Shown one piece after another: positions 56,292 to 64,000 of a DNA stretch of 64,000 nucleotides. Both the position numbers and the translations under genes were made by a program. Position 1 is the first letter of the stretch. The number at the start of each line of letters is the position of its first letter. A model generated the notes under the pieces. It saw nothing but the letters and a program-made list of their open reading frames with translations, had not been told where the DNA came from and did not search any database. The DNA comes from Nepenthes gracilis (Eukaryota > Streptophyta > Magnoliopsida > Caryophyllales > Nepenthaceae), in the NCBI GenBank assembly GCA_033239525.1, contig BSYO01000016.1, positions 7,451,045 through 7,515,044 of the forward strand, read 5' to 3'.

Positions 56292-57176
56292 CTTAAGGAA
56301 AACAAAATCGCCGACTTCGAATCTAAGCTCGACTCTCCTTCGATCAGCATAACTTTTATGCCAACTCTGGGCAATCTTTAACTTCTCAAAAACTACCGCA
56401 ATCTTTTCTGAAGTTTCACGGACTAAGGGCCCAGCAAATGCCTATCTCCTGTCTCTTCCCAGTGAATGGGTGATCGGCACTTCCTACCATAAAGTGACTC
56501 AAAGGGAGCCATATCGATACTCGTCTGGAAACTATTGTTGTAGGCGAACTCAGCTAGCGCTAAGTGATCATCCCAATTTCTTTGAACTCCAACACCGAAG
56601 CTTGAAGCATATCCTCTAATATTTGAATTGTCTGCTCAGATTGACCATCAGTCTGAGGATGATAGGTCGTACTAAACTTCAGATCCGTCCCTAATTCATG
56701 ATGTAAGCTTTTCCAAAATTCAAACACGAATCATGGGTCACGATCTGACACAATCGATGCCGGAATGCCATGAAGTCTAACAATTTTGCTAATGTAGAGC
56801 CATGCTAGGCGATCACGGGAGTACGTGGTCCGGATGGCAATGAAATGAGCAGACTTTGTCAGTCGATCCACGATGACCCAAATCGCATCATGGTTCCTCG
56901 GAGTTCTTGGCAATCGGGACACAAAATCCATTGAGATATCCTCCCACTTCCAACTGGGAATAGGCAAAGGCTGCAATACTCCAAAAGGTTTCTTCCTCTC
57001 AGCCTTCAGTTGCTGACAAACAAGACATCGGTCGACGAAGGCAACAATCTCCCTTCACATGTTTCTCCACCAGAACATTTTTCTTAAATCCTGGTACATC
57101 TTATTTACACCGGGGTGGATTGTATATCTACTCTGATGCGCCTCCTTCATTATTTCCTCCTTCAGTTCTTTGTCAA
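56292..57176 (-). pseudogene. G4 integrase, zinc-binding region and catalytic core
   Basis: Starts right after the deletion with [20 protein letters not shown] and continues through VNKMYQDLRKMFW. All three catalytic positions are kept: VIVDRLTKSAHF, SIVSDRDP and DGQSEQTIQILED. The longest open part is 56731-56976, beginning MQPLPIPSWKWEDISMDF. A stop follows SDRDP, and frameshifts occur between 56300 and 56600. Confidence 0.92.
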
Positions 57177-57560
57177 TGGTTGATCGAAAAGATCATCAAT
57201 CCGTGGCAACGGGTATTTATTCTTGATCGTAATTTTGTTTAGCTCACGATAGTCGATGCATAACCTCAAAATCCCATCCTTCTTTCTCACGAACAGGACT
57301 GGAGCACCCCATGGAGAAACACTGGGCCTAATGAAACCCATGTCCAGAAGGTCCTGCAGTTGCTACTTTAACTCTTTTAGCTCGGCAGGAGCCATACGGT
57401 ATGGGGCCTTTGAAATGGGTGCCGATCCCGGCACAAGATCAATCCCAAACTCAATTTCTCGATGAGGAGGTAGAGTAGTCAATTTGTCAGGAAACACATC
57501 CTTAAACTCATATTCCACTGGGATTTCTTTAACTGACAACTCATGGCTTTCCTTCACACT
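57177..57560 (-). pseudogene. G4 reverse transcriptase, N-terminal part only
   Basis: Contains YEFKDVFPDKLTTLPPHREI, APYRMAPAELKELK and a stop at 57362. Then come the finger motifs for [38 protein letters not shown] and RIDDLFDQ. The sequence jumps from LFDQ straight to the integrase zinc-binding domain at about 57176. The palm with the FIDD catalytic pair, thumb, connection and RNase H are missing. In G1 the matching interval is about 1.7 kb including its TRIM, so roughly 1.3 kb is lost. Confidence 0.92.
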
Positions 57561-58094
57561 AACATAAGCCAAGTAGGCTTCACATCCACTTTTCAACATA
57601 TGACGGGTTTGCAGTGCTGAGATAAAGCTGGATGATTCTACCCGTCGGACTCCTTGAATGTGGAAAGGCTTACATCCGGGAATGTCAAAGTCGACCTTCT
57701 TATGAAAATAGTCAATGGTTGCATGGTTCCGAGACAACCAGTCCATACCCAAGATAACATCGAAACCATGCATATCAAGAAGAATCAAGTCAACATTTAG
57801 GGGCAATCCATTTACCTCAACCATGCACCCCGAGTAAGAAACATCAGTAATAATGGAAGACCCTGTAGGTGTGGATACCGCCAAAGAATAATCAAGGATT
57901 ACGGGCAAGATTGTAATTTGACGAGCAATTCGAGGGAAGACAAAAGAATGTGTGGACCCGGGATCAAATAATACTGAGCAAGAAATGCCACAAATACAGA
58001 GAATACCTTCTACCATGTCATGTGATGCCTTGAACTCATTTGCTGATACAACGAAAGCTTTTCCTTGAATAGTAGGCTTTGGGGCACGAATCAT
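57561..58094 (-). pseudogene. G4 aspartic protease
   Basis: Part of a 243-codon open frame (58094-57363). AFVVSANEFKASHDMVEGIL, then VLFDPGSTHSFVF carries the catalytic Asp, with Pro in place of the usual Ser. GFDVILGMDWLSRNHATID lies near 57745. Length and motif spacing are normal, so this domain may still fold. Upstream lies the zinc knuckle of gag. Confidence 0.92.
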
Positions 58095-58106
58095 TGGCGG
58101 TTAAGG

Positions 58107-59028
58107 GCACTCCTTAGCTTTATGCCCCACTTGGCCACAGTTGAAACAACCACCGATCAATTTAAGACAGGATCTACTCCCATGCATTTTCCCACAGTGC
58201 TTACATGAACCCACCGATACTTGAGAGGACAACAAGATCTGTCCACTTTTTTATCAAGAGTCGGCTGCTTGGACTTCTTAGACGGTCTCTCTGAACTAGC
58301 TCGCTTTTACCTAACGACCTTCTCTTGAAAAAGTCCTCTTTTGCATGCTCCTGTTCGCAGATTAGAGCTAGATCCAACACATCAGCATAAGTCATTAGTT
58401 TGAAAGGCGCCAATTGCTTGCGGATATCATCCCACAAGCCCAACAAAAACTTCCTGGCTTTCTTCTCTTCCTCATCCACCATGTAAGGAGCAAACCGTGA
58501 TAATTCAGTAAACCTTGCATCATACTGAGCCATGATCTAACTGCCTTGCCTTAGTTGAATAAATTATTCTTCCTTCTGGATACGGAGGCTAGAGAGAAAA
58601 TATTTTTCCAAGAATGCATCCTCAAACATCTGCCAGGAAATCTCCCCCTCTGGCACCCCAAGGCTCTCTTTTTCATTTTCAGCAATGACGGGCCTCGCCC
58701 TCGAGCCGGTAAGATGCAAATAAAATCCGATCTTCCTCCTGGCATTGGATCATAGCAAATACCTTCTTTATTCTTTCTAGCCATGTGTTCGCTTTGACGG
58801 GGTCTAGCTCCCCCAGAAACTCCGAAACCCGCTCCTGAACGAAGCGATCATACGCAGATTGTCCAGGATTTGTAGGGGCCTGGACTAGAACAGGAGCAGG
58901 AGCAGGGGCAAGATTCCGCTGCCCCAAAGCCTCGATAACATCTGCCATACGGCCCAACAGGTTCATATTTCAACCTCTCGATCTTGAGGCTTACCGTCAC
59001 CTTGAGAACTTCTACGTCTGGGTGGCAT
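58107..59028 (-). pseudogene. gag: G4 gag with zinc knuckle
   Basis: Start at MPPRRRSSQGDGKPQDR (59028), then one frameshift into MNLLGRMADVIEALGQRN (58966). Capsid motifs: VSEFLGELDPVKANTWLE, ISWQMFEDAFLEKYF, DARFTELSRFAPY and GLWDDIRKQL. The zinc knuckle CFNCGQVGHKAKEC (58148-58107) is perfect CX2CX4HX4C and is followed by a stop. Two frameshifts and about three stops in total. Confidence 0.92.
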
Positions 59029-59235
59029 CTTTCACTTCGAAAAATATTTCTGAAATCAAAATTATTACCGATTAGTTGAAAATTGATATCTAATTATCAT
59101 GTATTATTATCTATGAAATTTACAAAACTACCGCCCTCCCCTCATATTTCCGGCTAAACTACGCAAACTTGGTGACTAAAATTCTCTATCCTAAGCTTCT
59201 GCATAAGATTCGAATCAACCCTATGGCATCTCCCT

Positions 59236-59246
59236 CTCTGATACCA
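59236..59246 (-). promoter_or_regulatory. G4 primer-binding site, initiator tRNA-Met
   Basis: Minus-strand TGGTATCAGAG two bases from the 5' LTR. Confidence 0.92.
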
Positions 59247-59775
59247 ATTGTGACGGACTGGATTATTTTTCTTAAATAACCATCCGTCAATAATAATATA
59301 AACCAATGTCCATAATTAGAATTATGAATTTCTACAGAAAATCGGGCAGAGTTCCATTTGTAATTCTGACGTTTGGCCAAAATACAAACACCTGTACATG
59401 ACCCTACACAATATCCACAAATCCACTTATCACAGTACATAGGATCTCATAGCCACCAAAACTCCTGTAGTGGCACTGACATCATAACTCAGGTACGACG
59501 TCGGCGTAGAAAAAGATGCCAACTAAAAAGGACCAAAATATGACCACAAATACAACCTGTGGAAACATGACAACCATAATATACAAGAAACCAAAATCTT
59601 CCATCCATCCATACATACCGACATAACATGATATATATTTTTAGTTCTAAAAATAAAATACAAAATTCCTATTTCATACATAACCAAACTAAATCCTTGA
59701 GCTCCGCACAAAATCAGGTCGCCTAACTCCTCTCTATGGATTACTCGGTCTCGTCGGGTATCAAAGTATTGTCAT

Positions 59776-61067
59776 CTGAAAAGAGAGAGAGTAAGGTGAG
59801 CATATTGCCCAACAAGTGTAAACATACGTCTCTAATCAAATATGGATAAAAATTGGAGACAATAATGGGATGGGGAAGATTACATTTTTCAAATAAAAGG
59901 GAGCATGAGAGGAAGGAAGCCTTTGGGATTGCATGGTTTGCATATTAACATTTGATACGATTTTACATACTTTTATTATTTCCATTAATCTTTATGGACC
60001 AGGGCCAGTAGGTCGTACTAGCAATGATGCGAGAGAACGAAGAAATGATCATGATATTCCACATGATCTAAGGCCATGAGGGCTTATTCTTAGACTCAGC
60101 CGGAGGTCATCTATATATCATGCCTGTAGAAGGGCCCGATAAACGCCCCATTTCCCCGGGGTATCAGAGCAGTTCCTCGTTCTTCCACATAGTATCCTAA
60201 GGCATGCCATGGACATCACCCGCTCACACAAACGACCAGAACATGCAGCTAAAGTATTCTTTGGGTTTCTACAGAGATGGGTGTGGCAAGCTAGAGAATA
60301 CTACCCAATGAACATAAGTCCATGGTCCTAGTTTCATTATTCTATTTCCATTTCCATTAGAGGGAAAGTCCACCATATCCAATTTGCCATATCTCCCGCC
60401 ATTTGGGAGGTTCCATCATTCACATATCACATTGTGGACTTTCCTCCGTTTACTCATTCGGTTCTCATCTCACTTTGGAATTTAAGCATTTTTAGCAATT
60501 CAATTATACATATGATTACCAAAGTTCATGAGAGATTGGAATATCTTACCATCGATGAGCCAATATCACATTGGGGTCCTCTGGATCCCGTTCCATTGCA
60601 ATCGATGCGCAAATTCATATTTCCAGGCTTACCTTCAAATATAATTAGATATACTTCTCATAACAATTAAATAGGGTAAAAGCATGCAAACTTTTCATTA
60701 TACCACGGATGAACAGTAACAGTGGTGTCTTAGAGCGTTCGGACGCCGTGAACGGGTCGATTCTTGTTCGACCCAACGTCCGGTCGATATATATACATAG
60801 CTATGACTTGATAATTCATATTTTGGAGTCATTTTGGCGTTTATTCGAGGAGAAAATAGAGGGACCCAAATAAGCTATGGGATTAGGGTTTGGTGGTACC
60901 AAATCGAATGATTCGGACAACGAATTGAACAAATAATTGCATATTCATGGAACATAAATCATGGGTTGTACATTTTTTACATTTTGGGTGGGTATCGGAA
61001 CGATAATACCCGATGGAGAACGAATAAAAATTAAAAGAGAACGAATAGTGAGTATGAAAACAGTTGC
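59776..61067 (-). other. Predicted intron inside the G4 5' LTR
   Basis: Same positions as in the 3' LTR; the donor has one substitution (GCAACT). This is the LTR that would drive the genomic RNA. Confidence 0.4.
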
Positions 61068-61227
61068 CTCGATGCATGCTATCACTTTTATAACTGGCTT
61101 TTGGACGGATTCGGGCTCTACGCCTCGATCTCCTCCGTTCTCTCTCTAAGGTCGACGTTCCCTCTCTCTCCTTTCTAGAGGATTCTGGAAAATGTGGGAA
61201 AAGTCAAGAAATGCGAAGCAGGTTGCG

Positions 61228-61235
61228 TTTTTATA
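61228..61235 (-). promoter_or_regulatory. TATA box of the G4 5' LTR
   Basis: Minus-strand TATAAAAA, about 165 bp before the donor-like site. Confidence 0.6.
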
Positions 61236-61740
61236 CTCGTCGGGTCGCTCGAGTGCCTGGCGAGCGAGTGGCGAGCACGGCCTCACTACCAGCCTACACT
61301 CGAGGGCACACAGGCGCTTAGCGGGCGAGGGAGCTACTGGTTTTTGCGCTCGAGCTGAGCTCAAGTGCGCAGCAGGCACAACCTACTGGCTGCGCTTCAA
61401 CGACAAAATCCCGAGATTTTTCACCAATTTTCTTCCAATGCTAATATTTAACCATCCAATAAGTCGACTATTATTTATTGTTATGTTGATTACCTCATGT
61501 TAATTATATTTTAGACTTGGAACCTCACAGTATATATGATTTTCATTCAATTTTAGTGGAGATTCTGACCAATTTTTTTCAAAAATTAATATGTTTAAAA
61601 TGATAGCATATTAGTTTTTATTTGATAAAGTATGATAATTGACAGAAGGTCATGAAGGATTATGACCCGTTCTGTTCACTCGAGGTGTGGTCATTCAAGC
61701 GCCTGAGTATCGATTTGAGTTTTAGAATTAAAAGAAAAAA

Positions 61741-61775
61741 ATTAATAATAATAATAATAACAACAACAATAATTA
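61741..61775. repeat. AAT/AAC triplet microsatellite
   Basis: Run of AAT then AAC units in the G2 3' LTR, where the 5' LTR has a TA run. Confidence 0.8.
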
Positions 61776-63405
61776 GAAGCAGAAAGAAGGAACGAAGAGG
61801 GAAATGGGTTTGGGGAGAGAGAGAATGGGTGAGAGGGTTAGGGTTCTACCATTGAGTTGCATAGTGGAGGGTTCGCTAGGGAAGAAAGTGGTGTGCGGGT
61901 GGTTAGCAATGGGCAGTGAAGGCTGTACGCAATGGGGGTAGGCCGAGTAATGGCTACTGCACGAGCAGAGAGCCTCGCAAGAGAGGAACCGCGGAAGGAG
62001 AAGAGGAGGAGATGGAGGCTTTCGAGCTCAATTCTGACTTTGAGATAGTTGGAAAAGCTGTAGATCGAGTCGAGACAAATATATTCATATCCTCTTTGTT
62101 TTCTCTTTCAATTTTTATTCATATTCTCTCGGTTATATTCGTTTCGGTTCCCACCCAAAATATGCAAATCACGGAATCCATGATTATTGCATGAATTATT
62201 TGTTGTTTAATGTCCAATTTTCCTTAGTTTCGCATGAATCAACTTCACCCAAACCCTAGACCGACGCTCGACCACTGTTTGCTTGTTATTTTGAGTTCCA
62301 ATCTTAATTAGCCCTATATAATAAAAACCCATACTTTGAATAGGGGTATTTGCCATTTGAGTGTCCAAGTTTCCATGTTTTGCTCCGTTTTGAAAATTCA
62401 GACCCCCAAACCCGCAATATTACTGTCCACCTAAGGCCTTAGGTATTTTTGCATAATTCTACATGGTTTAATTGTTAATTAAGTTGCATATATTTGGATA
62501 TGTTTAATTGTAGGTTCTGAAAATTTTATTTGTTAACTAATTGTGAAGGAAATGTTATCCGTAAACCTCCAAAGTTACGTTTGTCTCTCGTTGCTAAGAA
62601 TTTCTATTCTTCCCTATGCTTTATGATGTCTGTGCACATAAATTAAGTCACGAGAAGATTTAAATCCGAAAGAAAGATAAAAATTATACAATTATACAAA
62701 GGGAATGCCACAATTTGTTATTAGTATGATTTGCTCTTCTGAGTGAGAAATTTGCGAAAGAAATATTGTGGGCATTCCTTTAAATAATAAGAAATCATGA
62801 AACCAGGACCACAGATTTATATTTCGAAGGGTAATATTCCTTAGAAAGCCATTGATATTACAGTAGAAACTCAAGGATTATCCTAACCGTGTATTGTAGC
62901 TGGTGATATTTTTTAGCACGCCTTAGGATGTTACTGTGGAAGTACGAGAACTGCCTCTAGACCGTGAGAGGTCAGGGAGCATTTTATTGGCCCTGTATAC
63001 CGAGTGATAGGTATACCACTCGCCATGTGGTATTTGGCCTTGTATACAAGCGAAAGCATGTACCGTCAGCTACGGGACGTTAAGTATATAGTTTGGCCTT
63101 AGACAATGTGAAGTATCATGATCCTTTTCTCATTCTCCCACACTTTTAGCAGGTAAGGCCTATTGGCCCTGATCCGCAAATATTAATGTAATTTGGAAAG
63201 TGAATTAATTAATATTTTCATATCTTCATGCATCCTTACATACGGCCTCTATCACATTCTGTAAGGTTCCGGGTTTAAAAACATAATAAATATGAGGTAA
63301 TCAATGTGATAATAATTAACACTAGACCTATTAAATGAATGAGTATGTGTATCGAAAGAAAAATCAGAAAAAATAAATCGGGTTGTGGACTGCTAATGCG
63401 CTGCC

Positions 63406-63535
63406 AGCAGGTCGCACTTGCTGTGCGCTCGAGCCTGGGCTCGAGCGCAAAAAGCAGTAGCGCCAGCAGCAGGTCGTTCCTGATGTGTGCTTGAGCCTAG
63501 GCTCGAGCGCAAAAAGGCAGTAGCGCCCCGCTCGC
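63406..63535 (+). repeat. Direct and inverted CTCGAGC repeats in LTR-D U3
   Basis: A unit of about 65 bp (GGGCTCGAGCGCAAAAAGCA, GTAGCGCC) is duplicated. Within it GCGCTCGAGCC and GGCTCGAGCGC form an 11-bp inverted repeat with a 2-bp loop. Confidence 0.8.
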
Positions 63536-63609
63536 TGTGCACTCGAGCGCAGCCCTGCCATGAGGCTGTGCTCGCCCGGCCCTAGCTTTGCTCTCAAGCG
63601 CCCGGTGAT

Positions 63610-63616
63610 TATAAAC
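63610..63616 (+). promoter_or_regulatory. TATA box of LTR-D
   Basis: TATAAAC, about 150 bp before the donor-like AG|GCAAGT at 63763. Confidence 0.55.
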
Positions 63617-64000
63617 CCACGTCCTACTTTGTGATTTTCATTTCTCCACACTGCCAAACCCTTTTAGAGAGAGAGACGTTCCTAGAGATAGAACAGAGGA
63701 GATCGAGTCATGGAGTCTGATTCCGTCCGAAGCTAGTTATAAAAGAGATAGCACGCATCTAGGCAAGTATTCTTATACTCACTAACTCTCCTCTTTTGAT
63801 GTTTTTCGTTTATCATTGGGTATTTTCATCTCGATACCCACCTAAACCATGGAAAATGTAATACCCATGACTTAAGACTAAAGATTATGTAATTTATTAT
63901 CCGATTTACTTACCAATCCGGTCAGTGGAGTACCACCAAACCCTAACCTATGGGAATTGGGGGATTTCTATTCTCGCACCGTATTTTGTTAAATTCACCC

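Larger units (their letters stand above)
53539..61530 (-). mobile_element. G4: Tekay/Del element, minus strand, lacking most RT and all RNase H
   Basis: 7,992 bp flanked by GTATA (53534-53538 and 61531-61535). LTRs 53539-55825 (3' LTR) and 59249-61530 (5' LTR) of 2,287 and 2,282 bp are similar at well above 90 percent by eye, so it is the youngest full-length-type element here. Minus-strand order: PBS, gag, protease, RT start, a deletion, integrase, chromodomain, purine tract. Confidence 0.96.
59249..61530 (-). repeat. G4 5' LTR
   Basis: In LTR sense it starts TGTGAGGTTCC and ends AGTCCGTCACA. TATAAAAA at 61235-61228 on the minus strand, donor-like GAG|GCAACTG at 61067, acceptor TTTTCAG|ATGACA at 59776. 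Confidence 0.94.
45373..61678 (+). mobile_element. G3: decayed Tekay-type element inside the G2 3' LTR, itself carrying G4
   Basis: LTR-C copies at 45373-47842 and 51256-61678, with PBS at 47845 and a purine tract before 51256. The flanks CCCGA (45368-45372) and CTCGA (61679-61683) match at four of five, and LTR-B continues across. Its internal region (47843-51255) is homologous to that of G2 over its length, although the LTRs are strongly diverged. Confidence 0.88.
51256..61678 (+). repeat. G3 3' LTR (LTR-C), split by G4
   Basis: Pieces 51256-53538 and 61536-61678, 2.43 kb in total, begin TGTAAGGTAT and end CTGTTCA. Confidence 0.9.
28273..64000 (+). mobile_element. G2: decayed Tekay-type element with nested insertions, right end outside the window
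   Basis: 5' LTR 28273-34093 (TGTAATATCC...TATCATA), initiator-Met PBS, gag and pol remnants, purine tract and 3' LTR from 45240 (TGTAATATCC). The 3' LTR is entered by G3 at 45373 and resumes at 61684, then is entered by LTR-D at 63260. Left flank TTCTA (28268-28272) is the presumed duplication. The internal region is about 3.5 kb without insertions, short for Tekay, so it has internal deletions. Confidence 0.9.
45240..64000 (+). repeat. G2 3' LTR (LTR-B), split by G3 and LTR-D
   Basis: 45240-45372 matches 28273-28405. After G3, 61684-63259 matches the LTR from about 28403 on (GTATCGATTTGAGTTTT, GAGAGAGAATGGGTGAGAGG, and so on), including the site where S5 sits in the 5' LTR, which is empty here (61935). 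It is entered by LTR-D at 63260 and so does not end in the window. Confidence 0.88.
63260..64000 (+). mobile_element. LTR-D: start of another G4-like LTR, cut by the window end
   Basis: Begins TGTAAGGTTCCGGG, similar to the start of the G4 LTR (TGTGAGGTTCCAAG). It interrupts LTR-B after ATCACATTC. Contains TATAAAC at 63610-63616 and donor-like CTAG|GCAAGTATTC at 63759. The right end is not in the window. Confidence 0.8.

Noticed and set aside
55826..59248. Endogenous pararetrovirus (Caulimoviridae) origin of the pol sequences
   Set aside because: Integrase, chromodomain, LTRs, initiator-Met PBS and polypurine tracts are present, and no movement or coat protein is seen. It is a Ty3/gypsy retrotransposon.
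45240..63259. G2 and G3 as one tandem three-LTR element made by unequal crossing-over
   Set aside because: LTR-B is interrupted at 45372 and resumes at 61684 with near-matching duplications CCCGA/CTCGA, and the middle LTR is of a different type (LTR-C). An insertion explains this better.

Overview
The window is a stretch of plant (angiosperm-type) nuclear DNA made almost entirely of nested LTR retrotransposons. I found no host protein gene, rRNA, tRNA or CRISPR array. The plant assignment rests on Ty3/gypsy chromoviruses whose integrase ends in a Tekay/Del-type chromodomain, initiator-Met primer-binding sites (TGGTATCAGAG), very long LTRs of about 2.2-3.6 kb, and TRIM miniature retrotransposons starting TGTGATGTCCCACATCGG. 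The species cannot be told from the sequence.

Layout. 1-5870: an old minus-strand gypsy pol relic (R0), readable from the end of RT through RNase H and integrase, interrupted by two solo LTRs (S1 605-3641, target-site duplication TAAAA; S6 4634-5787). 5871-6415 and 22512-26529: a degraded LARD-like, gag-like sequence that hosts G1. 6416-22511: G1, a plus-strand Tekay element (TSD GTTAG) with a solo LTR (S4, TSD CGAGC) and a second LTR (S7) inside its 5' LTR, one TRIM in RT (TSD AACTC) and a three-LTR TRIM array in its 3' LTR (TSD ATTTT). 26530-28272: part of a minus-strand LTR (LTR-E). 28273-64000: G2, a decayed plus-strand Tekay-type element running off the window. Its 5' LTR holds solo LTR S5; its internal region holds solo LTR S3 (TSD CTATA), which holds solo LTR S2 (TSD ATAAC) and a third TRIM (TSD TCAAA); its 3' LTR holds G3 (45373-61678), whose 3' LTR holds G4 (53539-61530, minus strand, TSD GTATA). 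A further LTR (LTR-D) starts at 63260.

The nesting gives a relative chronology. R0, the LARD-like sequence and LTR-E are oldest, then G2 and G1, then G3, S3, S5 and S7, then G4, S2, S4 and the TRIMs. All coding regions carry stops, frameshifts or deletions. G4 is the best preserved, but it lacks most of RT and all of RNase H.

Most notable observation. LTRs of many different families in the window share, in the same order, a TATA box, then 95-170 bp later a splice-donor-like AG|GCAAGT (or AG|GTAAGT), and 1.2-2.5 kb further a branch-point-like CTCAC, pyrimidine tract and CAG|AT acceptor. This predicts an intron, mostly GC-AG type, within the LTR itself. The copy-specific minisatellites (about 16-20, 25, 36, 52 and 63 bp units) mostly lie inside the predicted intron. 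No RNA evidence is available here, so this is a hypothesis.
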